Source: Lithodes maja (taxonomy: Eukaryota; Arthropoda; Malacostraca; Decapoda; Lithodidae). From it: a stretch of DNA of 64,000 bases. This document shows, piece by piece, positions 10,255-21,808 of this stretch. Each line of letters starts with the position of its first letter. The stretch's first letter is position 1. A program made the translations under genes and the position numbers. The DNA is taken from assembly GCA_037953745.1 (NCBI GenBank), contig JBAKBP010007640.1, positions 1 to 64,000 of the forward strand, written 5' to 3'. The notes beneath the pieces are model-generated. The model made no database searches. It had not been told where the DNA came from and saw only the letters and a list, made by a program, of their open reading frames with translations.

Positions 10255-10743
10255 TAAAAGTATAGCAACCTTAGTCCGATTTTTAAGAACCAGGTGATAG
10301 TCTCGTGGTGTTATCACGTGATGAGTTTATTGGACTTTCCATCTCCGACTATTTTACGCTATACCTGACGTCAACTCGGGTTAGTATTATTGTGGGTGCG
10401 GGACATTTTCGAGGGCATTACATTACATCCTTCTTTAACTAGGCTAGTCCCTAGCCTATTTTAAGGTCGTAAGGTATCGTAGCTGTATTACCTCAGCAAT
10501 CTCAATATTGTTGGTATAGGGTTCGCGTGACGGGTGCTCCACGTAGCTACCTGGTCACGTTCCCTAGCTGCCACCAATGAAATGCTGGGTGTGAGTCCGA
10601 TTTTTAAGAACCAGGTGATAGTCTCGTGGTGTTATCACGTGATGAGTTTATTGGACTTACCATCTCCGACTATTTTACGCTATACCTGACGTCAACTCGG
10701 GTTAGTATTATTGTGGGTGCGGGACATTTTCGAGGGCATTACA

Positions 10744-11167
10744 AATACTGTCTTCTCTCCCTCCCTGCCCACTCCAAACCAATTTCCGGAAGCACATCCA
10801 TACTCATATCACTCGCCGTTCCATCCACTCACTCATAGACAACACGCAGCTGCAAGCACGACCTCCCGAAATCCATCCTTCTGAATCCTCCCTTCCTCGC
10901 GAGGACAGAGTCCACCTGGCCAGGCTGAGATGCGGACACCATCCGGCTCTTCTGAGCTATCAGAAGAGACTGGATGACTCCGTCGTCGACACCTGCCCGG
11001 GTTGTAACACAGCACCCCATACCATTAAACACATCATAGAAGACTGCATTTCACACAACCACTAACGCCAACAACACAATTTACACTCTTTGAGAGCTCT
11101 GTGGGAAAGCCCGACCGTGGCCATGGCCTTCCTTGGGGACTCGGGGCTGTTCGGCCAGGCAGCTTAG
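10744..11167 (+). pseudogene. Non-LTR reverse transcriptase, C-terminal part
   Basis: Translates to the C-terminal region of the A-family protein, with the Cys/His cluster CPGCNTAPHTIKHIIEDC that lies near the end of many I- and Jockey-type non-LTR polymerases. One in-frame TAA interrupts it after CISHNH. It ends GLFGQAA-stop, then (CAA)n. It is a dead fragment of the same gene as 13081-14940. Confidence 0.8.
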
Positions 11168-11199
11168 GGAACAACAACAACAACAACGAAAGCCGAAAC

Positions 11200-11430
11200 G
11201 AATGCTGAGGGGCACAGGGCCCTGGGTGGGGCTTTGGTTTCCCGGGCGTTTCTGCACCCTCCTCAGCTCCCCGCCATGGAGTGGCTTCGGTCACCCAGGC
11301 TTTATTGTGGTCGACAGGGAGGGTTCTGTGGGGGCGCTCGGTTATGGCCTTGGCCTTGCTCGGGGCCTTGTGGTTGTTCGGCCAGGCAGCTTGGGGAACG
11401 ACAACAACAACAACGAAAGCCGAGTCCTTT
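11200..11430 (+). pseudogene. Second A-family 3' end remnant
   Basis: After ~140 bp of unassigned sequence, 11340-11422 repeats the last codons (GLVVVRPGSLG-like in another frame), the GGCCAGGCAGCTTGGGG string and the (CAA)n tail, again followed by CGAAAGCCGA. This is probably a very short 5'-truncated insertion next to A1 that used a similar target. Confidence 0.6.
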
Positions 11431-11608
11431 CTTTTTAGTCTTTATTGTCTATGCAAAGATAATATTGTGGTTTATAGTTCAAATTTTTTCTTTTGATGTG
11501 ATGAAATTGCCAAAATAGTGCTATTTTCTGGTAATTTTCTTGTATTCCATCTAATTTTCATTCAAGTCTTGAAACAAAATTACTCTAGTTTGACACACTG
11601 TATAATTA

Positions 11609-11952
11609 TTATGTTCCTTCCAACAACCAACCATACTCCTAAAATCGATTAATGAAATTTACAAACACATGTGGCAGTCCGTGGATTCGAACCCAGGATG
11701 CTCACACCGAAAATCAACACCTTATGCATCGCACCACGAAGACAGTTAAAGGATGGTGGACACTGCCTACGATTTATTATGCAACTTCGAATCCTGCATA
11801 TCAATCTAAGAATGTACACACATCCCAACTGCAACTCACGTAGGCTATGCATATGTGAATGGAAAAAGCAATTAATGGGGCCTTAACCACTAGGGAAGTC
11901 CTCTCGATAAATTACCCCTGAACCAATATCAATTATGTTCCTTCCAACTATT
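11609..11952 (-). repeat. tRNA-like 329-bp repeat, single unit
   Basis: One unit of the repeat that is tandem at 45411-48968. The minus strand has an A-box-like TCGTGGTGCGATGCATAAGG and a B box GGGTTCGAATCC. At 11935 the next unit starts again (ATGTTCCTTCCAAC) but stops after 18 bp. Confidence 0.75.
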
Positions 11953-12078
11953 CCAGATTTGGCCTATGCGATATGACATTAGAAACCTGTACAATATTTT
12001 GATTCAGAACGGAAAATATGTGGGCATTGATGATCTTGCGGACGAGTGTTTATCCTTGCAACTGGAACCCCCGTCCAA

Positions 12079-12324
12079 TGTTTTTTTTTTTTTTTTTTTT
12101 TTTTTTTCTATGTGAATGAGGGAGACAAAAGGCATAACTGCCTGCAGCGAGTGCCTCCCCCAGATTTCAAAGAGTGACAGGGACGTTTGAGCTAAAATGT
12201 CCGGACACACGGAGTTTGAAGCAATTTAAGTCATAGGAAGAGGGAAAGACTGGTTCTGGGAGAGAGTTCCAGAGCTCAGCAGTTGAATAGAAGAAAGTCT
12301 GAGAATAGCGTTTCACTCTTGGGT
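12079..12324 (-). pseudogene. Non-LTR RT C-terminus with poly(A) tail
   Basis: The minus strand translates from about 12324 to a stop at 12167 and includes FFYSTAELWNSLPEPVF, the 'LWNSLP' C-terminal signature of CR1/L2-type polymerases. A short 3' region follows and then a run of about 30 A (plus-strand T tract at 12079-12108). It is a heavily 5'-truncated insertion. Confidence 0.65.
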
Positions 12325-12429
12325 TGGAGAGTTGCACAGAGTAGGGGTGGGATTGTGTTGCAAGGCGGGTACTACGTACCCTACGTAGAGGAGGTGGTAT
12401 ACACTGGGAAAGCTCTGAGGAACATTGAT

Positions 12430-13010
12430 TATTGTAGTAGCGATAGAATAGTGAGTATTACCTCGGTTGTCTGTAAAATGCTAGAAATACTCACAAGAGA
12501 CAGACTTGTAAATCACTTAGAGGAAAATATCCTACTCAAAGATACCTAGCATGGCTTCTGTAACAAATGTTCCAGCTTGATGAACTTTCTTGGACTTCTT
12601 CCACGATATCCTCAACCTATATGACGAGAGTATAGCTGTAGATATTATATACCTTGATTTTCAAAAGGCCTTTGACGAAGTACCCCACAAATGGTTATTG
12701 ATAAAATTAAAAGTGCATGGAATACAAGGGTGAGTGTTGAGATGGATGGAAAATTGGCTCAGTGAAAGAAAGCAAAGGGTAGTTCTAAATGGTAAAGCAT
12801 CAAAATGGACCAATGTAACTAGCGGGGTACCCCAGAGATCGGATCTAGGGCCAGTGCTCTTCCTAGTTTATATGTATGACATAGATGAGGGCCTCACCTG
12901 TACAATCTCAAAGTTTGCAGATGATACAAAAATTGCAAATACTGTACTGTACCGGTACTCTCAAACGAACAAGCTCAGTGTGTCCAGACATTTTAATTCT
13001 AACGCTTCTT
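12430..13010 (+). pseudogene. CR1-type RT fragment, degenerate
   Basis: The translation resembles the reverse transcriptase of the CR1 copy at 25541-28492 (DRLVNHLEEN, FQKAFDEVPHKWLL, FADDTKIAN), but with several frameshifts and stops. The palm motif FADD is present. It is an old internal fragment. The last ~35 bp resemble the C-terminal remnant at 12167. Confidence 0.8.
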
Positions 13011-13057
13011 GAATTTGGCTCTCTTTCACTCTTCTAAATTTTAGGGGGCCACTTGTT

Positions 13058-14951
13058 GTTGTTGTTGTTGTTGTTGTTCCCTAAGCTGCCTGGCCGAACA
13101 GCCCCGAGTCCCTGAGGAAGGCCACGGCCACGATCGGGCTTTCCCACAGAGCTCTCATTGAGTGTAGGTTGTGTTGTTGGCGTAAGTGGTTGTGTGAAAT
13201 GCAGTCTTCTATGATGTGTTTAATGGTATGGGGTGCTGTGTTACATCCCGGGCAGGCGTCGACAACGGAGTCATCCAGTCTCTTCTGATAGCTCAGGAGA
13301 GCTGGATGGTGTCCGCATCTCAGCCTGGCCAGGTGGACTCTGTCCTCGCGAGGGAGGGAGGATTCGGAAGGATGGATTTCGGGAGGTCGTGCATGCAGCT
13401 GCGTGTTGTCTGTGAGTGAGTGGATGGATTGGCGAGAGATATGAGTATGGATGTGCTTCTGGAAGTTGGTTCGGGGTGGGCAGGGAGGGAGAGAGGACAA
13501 TAATTGTGTGTGATACCGTGTGCTGGGTGTTGTTTTGATATTTCTTGGTGTCTGTGGGTGTGTTGCCATGTAGTTTAGTGGGTGGTCTTGGTTCGTGGAG
13601 GCTGCTGCCAGAAATTGAGTGCCTCTCATGTCCAGATGGTCTTTGACTTTGAGGATTTTGGTTTCTTGATGTAGATGATCTGTGGGTGCAGTAGCTGTGC
13701 AGCCTGTAATGATCTTCAGGGCTTTGTTTTGAATCGTCTGTAAGGTCTTATGATGTGTTTCAGCTAGGTTAGAAGCCCAGGCTGGGCTTGCGTATTCCAT
13801 TACTGATCTTATGTATTGTTTATATACTGTGGTGGTAGTTTCTTTGTTGTGTCCAAATTTTGTGTGAGCAAGTGACCTGAGGGCGTTAAGTCTGGGTGTC
13901 AGTTTCTTTTTAATGTTTGTGGTGTGCTGTTTGAATGTCATATGAGTATCATATGTTACTCCTAGGATTTTGGGTGTGTGTGTATGTGTTAGGGGTGTGT
14001 TGTTTATGGTGAGTTGAGGGATGTATTCGTGTTCACCTGTCCAGCTTGTGAGCAGGGTTGCAGTGGATTTGGCTGGGGCTAGATTAAGTCTGTTTGTAGT
14101 GCACCAGCCATGTAGTGTGTTGAGATAGGGTTGAAGGAGATCTGTTGCTCTTCTTGGGTCATGGTGTGTGCATGTGAGTGTTATGTCATCTGCATAGGAG
14201 GCTAAGTTTATTTGGGGAGTATTGGGTGTAGTTATATCGTGCATGTACAGATTGAAGAGTGCGGGCGATAGGACGGATCCTTGTGGGACTCCGTTTGGAA
14301 AGTTTCTGATTTTTGATGACTAACCGGCAAAAGATACGTGTGCACATCTGCCTGCTAGGAAGTTGGCCAGCCACCTTTTTGTGTTGTTGTGCATGTTTGT
14401 GTTGTAGATTTTGTTTGTTAGGTTGTGGCGGGGGATGGCATCGAAGGCTTTACTAATGTCGAGTGTGGCTAATAGTGATCTGTGTGGTGGTCTAGCTGAG
14501 TTGATGCCGTCAAAAGCTCTTTGTGTAAGGTCTGTGAGAAGAGTGTTTGTGGAGTGCAGTGGTCTAAAGCCATGTTGTGTTGGAGCTAGGGGTAGGTCGG
14601 GTGTAATTAGTTGTAATACTAGGCGTTCCATGACTTTGGAGGGGGAGCAAAGGAGTGTGATGGGGCGGTGCGAGGAGGGTAGCGTAGGGTCTTTGTTGGG
14701 TTTGGGGAATGTGATGATGATACCATGCTTCCAAATATCTGGTATTGTGTTGTGTGAATAGCTGTAGTTTGATATGTTAGTGAGTGTTTGTATGCCTTGT
14801 GGTCCCAGGTGTCTGAGGTGTATGTTGCTTATGTTGTCTAGGCCACAGGCGGGTGAGTGCTTGAGATTGTTGATGATATGCTTTGTCTGGTGATTGGTAA
14901 AGGGTGTATAGTCAGGGTCTGTGGGGAATTGTCTCTTACGTCACTTGTTAC
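13058..14951 (-). mobile_element. 5'-truncated non-LTR retrotransposon A2
   Basis: Bounded by a 14-bp duplication GGGGGCCACTTGTT at 13044-13057 and 14952-14965, with the (CAA)n 3' tail at 13058-13078 on the minus strand. It belongs to the same family as A1 and its 3' tail type and TSD length are the same. It supplies the uninterrupted sequence for the site where the LTR palindrome entered A1. Confidence 0.9.
13081..14940 (-). pseudogene. Reverse transcriptase of A2, partial
   Basis: Upstream part (to about 14320): QHGFRPLHSTNTLL, DISKAFDAIPRHNL. After a frame break near 14310 the frame continues GVPQGSVLSPALFN, then from 14244 ASYADDITLTC (catalytic YADD) and a long C-terminal domain ending in CPGCNTAPHTIKHIIEDC. 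It is a non-LTR polymerase of the I/Jockey assemblage, and the clade is not settled by eye. The endonuclease is missing through 5' truncation. Confidence 0.85.
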
Positions 14952-14965
14952 GGGGGCCACTTGTT

Positions 14966-16080
14966 ACAGGCAGCTTTGTCTTTTGTCTGCTTCATAATGT
15001 ACACATGGTAAAAACTTAATTCTTTAGACTCAGGCTTTCCGGTCTATGCCATAAAATCGGTAAGGGTTGTGTTATCGTGCGTATCACCTCACACACTGTT
15101 ATGTTTGTGTCTAATTTGACCTGTTTTTTCTTTCTTCAAAATTAAAGACGTAAATCATCAGAATAACCGTAACCTAAACTAACCTTGAATTATTAATGGG
15201 GCTGCAACAACCACACACTCGCAGAATAGCCTGTTAGTGGGGGTGTGGGTGGTGGGTGCGGCAGCCCCCACTAATAATACAGTACTTGTAGGATTAGGTT
15301 TTTATACCATGCCCGAAAGAGGGGTTATGGATCTGCGATCTTACTTTCAACCATCTTGACAATTTTACCAACGCCTAAACTTCGTTTGTTGCGAAAATAG
15401 CCTCCCGAAAGTATACCTAGGATGGGAATCGAACCCGAGACCCTTGGGTTACGAGGCAGACACCTTACCAGTTAGACCAATAGATATACTGTACCACTTG
15501 GCCTGGTTGGCTCGACTATGTTTCCACATCTTGTTGTTCAGTTTATGCTAACCTGGCCCTAGGTTAGGTTAAGAATATTTAGATAATTTATGATAATTTT
15601 GGACGAGTTTACCCTCGCAACCCCTGTTTACTCTTGTTATGACTTGCAATCTCGAAGGTGCTTTTCATTCTCCCGCAGTACTTTATGGTAATTTAACGGC
15701 TTCTATATAATTTTTATGAGCAGCAGGGGCTGGGGGGAGCAGCCTGGCAGCCCCCACTCCCAGGTTAGGTTAATGATATCGTTGGAGGAGGCGGGTGAGG
15801 GTTTGTTTACGTCCACGAGTATCCCCTCTAGGCTGCGTTCACATTCGACGGATGGCTCAAGTAAAAAGAAATACCAGATAATCTATATACCGGTAGCCTA
15901 TACTGTAGGATGGTTGTAGTATAAGAGGGCTAATTGGGAGTGGTAATAGTAGCAGTATCACTCCACTTCTACTAAAAATAAATTGCTTACATAATACAGA
16001 AATACTGGTAGATTTTTAGGTCTGGGTTCAATTTTGTCGGTAAATTTTACTATTTTTTGTTTAATGCTTTCTTAGTGTGT
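14966..16080. other. Unassigned spacer
   Basis: Mixed sequence with the short repeated string CAGCCCCCACT (near 15268 and 15746) and one tRNA-like remnant at 15416-15488. No coding signal is visible. Confidence 0.5.
15416..15488 (-). pseudogene. tRNA-like remnant
   Basis: The minus strand has TGGTCTAACTGGTAAGG (A box) and GGGTTCGATTCCC (B box) at tRNA spacing, with CTCGTAA where an anticodon loop would lie. Acceptor and anticodon stems do not pair well, so it is a decayed tRNA or SINE head rather than a working gene. Confidence 0.45.
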
Positions 16081-16084
16081 TTAA

Positions 16085-16701
16085 CCCGGGAACTGCGGGA
16101 AGACTCTTTAGAGTTCGGCCGGCGGACTGCGGGAAGACTCTCTGGAGTAAGTAAAACTAAAAATCAACTTTTTACATCGAAAAAAAAAAAAAATTTTATT
16201 TTTTTTTTTTTTTTTTTTTGGCCCCTGGGCCATGCAAAATCTCAGTCCTCTACCTCCCCTCCTTCCCCACTTTCCTCCTATTCCTCAGTTATCACCTATT
16301 TTCCCTATTATTCCCTTATTCTGAGGTATATTTTCGTGCTAACATTAGCGAGTTGCAAGCAGGGTGTTGTCATCACTGATGGCCATCGAGTGCAAGAGAG
16401 AGAGAGAGAGTATCGATCGACTATGTCTCAGTGGCCTTGGGGGAAATTGGCGGGAAAGGAGTTTGCCTCACCCATAGATTATACAACTCGCGGGCTATAT
16501 CTCCGATTTTGACCATCCAAACGCTGTTTTCACTCGTTTTATTGTTGTTTCAGGTTAATACCTTTATAATCAACCCATAATAGGCGCATATGGATAATTA
16601 TTAATGCTATTAATGGTACAATGAATATTTTAGTGACGAAAAACCTCAAATACGTCAGCACAGGGGGAGGTTTTCATTTACCCCCGTGCGCACTTCAGAG
16701 G
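16085..16701 (+). mobile_element. TTAA-flanked MITE, family M1 (copy 1)
   Basis: Flanked by TTAA (16081-16084, 16702-16705). Ends are CCCGGGAACTGCGGG and the reverse complement of CCTCTGAAGTGCGCACGG, a weak inverted repeat. Near the left end GGACTGCGGGAAGACTC occurs twice. Inside are an A/T homopolymer and a short GA run. Copies with the same ends are at 36175-36801 and 59084-59700. TTAA duplication and a CC...GG end suggest mobilisation by a piggyBac-type transposase. No transposase is encoded. Confidence 0.85.
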
Positions 16702-16705
16702 TTAA

Positions 16706-17264
16706 TAGGCGGCAAGTTTCATTATTACCTCATAAATTAATATACATTGTGAATTTAGTAAGGTTGGCTTTCTAGTAGTTGCTAAAATCAAATTTATCAT
16801 AAAATGTATGTGGCGGAGTTTGTAAAATATATAATAGTATCTGCTTACGATCTACAAGAAAACGAAGGTGTGTCAAAGAAAATTGTATTTAAATGGATGA
16901 CTAATTTATTTATTTTTGTTGCGATATTTTATTATAGTCAGTTTTCAGATTATATCAATAGTTACTGGAATATTATGAAACTATTCTTTTTCTGCATCAT
17001 ATTAATTTCAAGTTTTCACAATTGATAGCATATTAATTTAACTACACAATCGTCGTAATAGCTGAATAGTCTAGATCGGATGATCAGAAAAAATTCTCGT
17101 CAGCTTGGACAAAATATCAGTTTGGCAAATCAGGCATATGCTGGTGGGTGTGGTCGGGGGGGGGGGGGGCAAAAGAAAGGGATCCCCAAATTGCACTAGA
17201 TTAGATGGTATAGTAACCTTACGAAACCTACTGTAAAATGTTAAGGGACCCCACCTCACTTGTT

Positions 17265-17308
<44 letters not shown>

Positions 17309-17816
17309 CTTGTATTCATTCGGCCCACTGTTTCAAGACGCTTACCCCCATTAAGGTGTCAATATTTTCCTGGCGAGCGGTAGCAAGCCAGCATATATAT
17401 ATTTTTGTTTTACAGCAAGCTAAATTTGTACATTTTTCCATAGAAAAATTTCTCTGGCGAAGCCGGATTTCTCAATACAATGCTGGCTCGCATTCGCTCG
17501 TCAGGAAGAAGTCGACTCCTTGATGGGGATACACGTCTTAAATCAGTTGGCTGAATGGGGCCACATGGATACAAGTCAGAGAAAGAGAGAAAAGGAGAGA
17601 AAGATTAAAAAAAGCAGGTTCCAGGTATAATAAATGGCTACTACCAGACTTTTTCAGTGGGGGGGGGGGGGGTGCCTGACAAGTTAATTTAAATATATCT
17701 AAATTCCTTTAACTTATTAATATCATTCACGGTCTTTTTAGACGATTATATTAAGCTTAGGAAAGGTCTGTGTGTTTCAGTGTGTTGATTGTCTTCGATT
17801 TTGACCATTTTGATTA
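16706..17816. other. AT-rich spacer with short repeats
   Basis: No gene is recognised. A 73-codon AT-rich frame at 16804-17025 has only hydrophobic bias and is not supported. The stretch contains (CT)n at 17264-17306 and poly(G) runs near 17158 and 17661. Confidence 0.5.
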
Positions 17817-17820
17817 TTAA

Positions 17821-18029
17821 CCCCTTCTGTACCGGCGACGCCTTTTACCTTTATTCTGGCTACTACTGGACGATTTTATTCAGTTTAAAAAGGGCCTCCA
17901 GAAACTTAACAGGCTTCGAACTATCTCGCTTAACTTCTTTTACTACCTGAAATTTGTCTTAATACTTCACAAAATCGTCTAAATATAGCAAGAATAAAAT
18001 TTAACAACACGTCGCCGGTACAGAAGGGG
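17821..18029. mobile_element. TTAA-flanked MITE with 20-bp perfect TIR
   Basis: 209 bp between TTAA at 17817-17820 and 18030-18033. The first 20 bases CCCCTTCTGTACCGGCGACG are the exact reverse complement of the last 20. Target and CCCC start fit a piggyBac-type non-autonomous element. It is unrelated in sequence to M1. Confidence 0.9.
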
Positions 18030-18235
18030 TTAAACGTACTTCCTATGGTGAATAAAATTGTTTAATGATAGCCAAAACATGATGGAAATATGCGTCATAA
18101 TACTCAAAGGGTTAATATATACATTTAATTTTGCTGTCCCATTTCATTGTTTCATTGTTTTTATGTTTTATAATAATAGTATTATTATAATGTTTTAGTG
18201 TTGGTTGAATAGATCTTTGATAGGCCGACTTGAAA

Positions 18236-18238
18236 GGT

Positions 18239-18272
<34 letters not shown>

Positions 18273-18480
18273 GTGAGTGGGAGGGTAGGTGTGAATGTGT
18301 GTGTGGGTGTAGATGTGTGTGTGTGTGTTTTTAGGTGTGTGAATAGGTGTATGTAGTATGTGTTTGTGTGTGTGTGTGTGTGTGTGGAGGTTAGTGGGAG
18401 GGTAGGTGTGAGTGGGTGTGTAGGTTTGTGTGAGTGGGTAGGTGTGGGCCACAGGGTGTGTGTGTGTGTGTGTGTATAAT
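18236..18480 (+). repeat. GT/G-rich minisatellite
   Basis: Interrupted (GT)n, GGGTGTGA-like units and a G run of about 18. The long plus- or minus-strand frames here are low complexity and not genes. Confidence 0.9.
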
Positions 18481-18905
18481 AATAATAATAAACGGTTTAT
18501 TAAAGAATGGCAGCCTCATGAGCTGAAAATACACATTTTACAATTTTGTGGATGAACATGAGATGTACAGATATGAAGATGGTAAGCTCAGTTTACAAAA
18601 AAACAAAACAAAAAAACAATGATGCAGGTGCAAAATACAAATTATCATAAATTAACCATGAGAGTAAGTGATATACAGTACATATACACATTTATTTTAC
18701 TTACTCACATACAGAACATACATATATACACGTACGTACACACATACATACGCATACATATATAAGAACATAAGAACATGCAGTAAGTGTGCACATGCCC
18801 GTATACACAAACGCTCACGTATGCACACAAACATACATACATACAAAAACTGGTTTGGTAGTGTCAGGTACAGGGTAAAGAGGGAGCAGCCTTCAAGTCC
18901 GTACT
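18474..18905 (+). repeat. Interspersed repeat R, copy 1
   Basis: Starts with (TAA)n, then AACGGTTTATTAAAGAATGG and about 400 bp that recur at 19478-19870 with small changes. It is followed by a pure GT run at 18908-18966. The class is unknown. Confidence 0.75.
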
Positions 18906-18906
18906 C

Positions 18907-18970
<64 letters not shown>

Positions 18971-18975
18971 CAGTT

Positions 18976-19455
18976 ACTCAGTTACTTGTTCGTCAAGGGG
19001 AATCCACGCAATGCGAGCTAAGCTCATTATTATCACGCCTCCTTAACTGGGAATGTATTGCGTGAAATGCATGTTAAGTGTTTTATGTACTGTTGGAATG
19101 GCTGTGGATGTGTGTGTAGTCTGTATTTTAGCCAATTGGCGACATCGGAAACGAAGGCTTAGGGTGGATCTGTATGGTACCATTCTCACTATAGACGGTA
19201 CCGTCTCGCCCGAAGGCTTAGGTAGCCATCAGCTTAGGTGAACCATATGATACCCATCTCGCCTTGTACCATTTTTGCCAACCCCAGATGGGACGTCACA
19301 ACGTCGTCCACTTATTCCAGGTACCTATTTACAGCTAGGTGAACTGAGGCTAACACATGAAAGGAGACAAGCCCAATTTGTCTCCGCCCGGTCTGGGATT
19401 GAACCCCCGACCCCTCGTGTGTGAGACGAGAGCTCTACCTACTAGGCTACGGGCT
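18976..19455. repeat. Duplicated block D, copy 1
   Basis: About 480 bp starting near CTTGTTCGTCAAGGGGAATC that reappears at 22738-23217, including the SINE at its right end. Both copies are followed by a GT run. Confidence 0.8.
19200..19455 (-). mobile_element. tRNA-derived SINE, family V
   Basis: The minus strand begins GCCCGTAGCCTAGTAGGTAG, pairs its first five bases with CGGGC, forms a 5-bp anticodon stem CTCGT/ACGAG around loop CTCACAC (CAC triplet, as in tRNA-Val), and has the B box GGGGGTTCAATCCC. A ~170-bp body follows. Other copies are 22932-23217 and, on the plus strand inside the DIRS1-like element, 51771-52010. Confidence 0.85.
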
Positions 19456-19475
19456 GTGTGTGTGTGTGTGTGTGT

Positions 19476-19477
<2 letters not shown>

Positions 19478-19507
<30 letters not shown>

Positions 19508-19870
19508 CGGTTTATTAAAGAATGGCAGCCTCATGAGCTGAAAATACACATTTTACAATTTAGTGGATGAACATGAGATGTACAGATATGAGGATGGTAA
19601 GCTTAGTTTACAAACAAAATAAATAAATACAATAATGATGCATGTGCAGAATACAAATTATCATAAAATAACCATGAGAGTAAGTGATATACAGTACATA
19701 TACACATTTATTTACTTACTCATATACAGAACAACACAAACGCTCACCTATGCACACAAACATACATACATACAGAAACTGTTTTGGTATGGTCAGGGAT
19801 GGGGGACGGTCAGGGGGTCAAGGGGAAAGAGGGTGCGGGTACTACAATGGGAGGTTAATCCTCGGTAGTG
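19478..19870 (+). repeat. Interspersed repeat R, copy 2
   Basis: Second copy of 18474-18905, again starting with (TAA)n directly after a GT run. It ends near the 3' tail of the minus-strand retrotransposon. Confidence 0.75.
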
Positions 19871-19879
19871 TAGGTGTGT

Positions 19880-21808
19880 GTGTGTGTGTGTATTTACCTA
19901 TTTGTTTACCTATTTGTAGTATACAGGAGTTGAGCTTTTTAGGCTCGTATTGTCCCGCTTCCTGAGTTACAATTATCTAACTTTGCCTTAAAAATATGAA
20001 TGTTTTTGGCACACACCACTTCCTCTTCCAACTGATTCCATTTACTTATACTTCTGTAAGGGAAACTATACTTTCTCACATCTCCTTTACATCTTCCTTT
20101 CATTAGCTTATATCTATGCCCCCTAGTTCTACCATTATCTTTCACAATATAACCCTTCTTGTCCACCTTTTCGAGTCCTCTCACACATTTGTACATCATA
20201 ATCATATCGCCTCTCTCCCTCCTATCCATTAGAGATGGTAAATCTAATTTCTTTAATCTCTCCTCATATGGTAATTCTCTCAGTTCTGGTATCATCCTAG
20301 TTGCAGCTCTCTGAACCTTCTCCAGCTTCTTTATATGCTTTTTTAGATGTGGTGCCCACACCACTGCCGCATACTCCAGTCTTGGTCTCACCAATGTTTT
20401 TATTATTTTCTCCAGCATCTCCTCGTTTATATAGTTAAATGCTATTTTTATTCTGTTTAGCAGTCCATATGTTTCTCCCACTATCTTATTAATATGATTC
20501 TCAGGTGAAAGATCACTCCTAACAGTTATCCCTAAGTCCTTTTCTTTCTCTGATGGGTTAATAGCGTTTTCTCCTAACTTATATTCCATATGTGGCCTTC
20601 TTTTACTTACTCCCATTTCCACTACATGACATTTATTTGTGTTAAATTCCATTTTCCACTTCTTGCTCCATTGATCTATCCTATCCAAATCCCTCTGTAA
20701 TTCCCTACCACTGTTTTCATCTTCTATATGCTTCATGATCTTGGCATCATCTGCAAACATATTCATATATGCATTTATATCCTTTGGCATGTCGTTAATG
20801 TATATTAGAAACATTATGGGAGCCAGCACCGCTCCCTGCGGAACTCCACTTGTGACATCTTTCCACGTAGAAAATTTATCTCTGATAGTAGTCCTCATCT
20901 GTCTCCCTGAAAGATAGTCCTCCATCCAATTTAACAAACTACCCTGAATCCCTCCATACTCTTTTAATTTCCACTTCAGCCTGCTATGCGATACTCTGTC
21001 AAAAGCTTTCTTCATGTCAATATATACGCAATCCACCCATCCATCTCTCTCTTGTAATATGTCAACCACTCTGTCATAAAAACTGAGTAGATTTGTAACA
21101 CATGAGGTACCCTCCCTGAATCCAAATTGCCTGTTAGATAGTAGATTATTCTTTTCCAAGTAAATCATCCATCTTTTCTTAATTATTTTCTCACAGATTT
21201 TGCACACTATACTAGTAAGTGACACAGGTCGATAATTCAATGGATGTTCCCTGTTCCCACCTTTATAAATCGGTACAATGTTGGCTCTCTTCCAGTCCAT
21301 TGGTAATTTTCCCACTTCCAGAGAGTATTTCATTATCTCATATAAGGGTTTCACTAGTTCGTCAGCACATTCTTTCAAAATCCATCCCGCTACATTGTCA
21401 GGTCCCACTGCTTTTTTCACATCTAGTCCTTTCATTATTTCTACTAGCTCCTCTGGGAGAAAATTAATCTCTCCCAGTTTATCACCAATTTCACCTACCG
21501 GTACTTCTTCAAAGTTATCACCTTTAGTATATACTGAGTGTAGTGTATTGTTCATAATTTCACACATATTCTGGTCGTCATCATAAGTGGTCCCTTCAAC
21601 CTTCAACCTCACTATTCTATCCCTTACCTTCATTTTACTATTTATAAACCTATAGAACAGCTTAGGATCACTCTTACATTTTTTCACAATGTTCTTCTCA
21701 TATTCTCTGGCTTCTTGTCTCCTGATTGCAGCATATACATTTCTTAATCTCTTGTATCTGTTCCAAGTTTCTCTATTACACCTTTTTCTAGCTGCCTTCC
21801 ACGCTTGG

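Larger units (their letters stand above)
9326..10743. mobile_element. Palindromic miniature LTR element (TRIM-like)
   Basis: It is flanked by AATAC at 9321-9325 and 10744-10748, and the A2 copy near 13.5 kb shows the corresponding uninterrupted sequence. Order: full LTR, 155-bp internal region with primer-binding site and polypurine tract, truncated LTR to 10072, then an inverted half: truncated LTR, internal region, shortened LTR ending CATTACA at 10743. Positions 9708-10072 and 10229-10593 are reverse complements. Both outer ends are therefore the LTR 5' end (TGTAATG). There is no coding capacity, so it is non-autonomous. Confidence 0.8.
9278..11185 (+). mobile_element. 5'-truncated non-LTR retrotransposon A1, with insert
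   Basis: Flanked by a perfect 14-bp duplication ACGAAAGCCGAAAC (9264-9277 and 11186-11199). It ends in (CAA)n after the stop of the reverse transcriptase ORF. The first 48 bp and everything after 10743 match the same family at 13058-14951 on the other strand. The stretch between is a separate palindromic LTR insertion. 5' truncation plus long TSD and a simple-repeat tail is the signature of target-primed reverse transcription. Confidence 0.85.

Noticed and set aside
15416..15488. A functional tRNA-Thr gene (CGT triplet in the loop)
   Set aside because: The A and B boxes fit, but acceptor and anticodon stems do not pair and no terminator follows.
16804..17025. 73-codon hydrophobic frame as a small membrane protein
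   Set aside because: AT-rich, single frame, no homology that I recognise, and hydrophobic bias is expected from T-rich codons.
18195..18452. Thr/His/Pro frame over the GT minisatellite
   Set aside because: Pure low-complexity translation of GT repeats.
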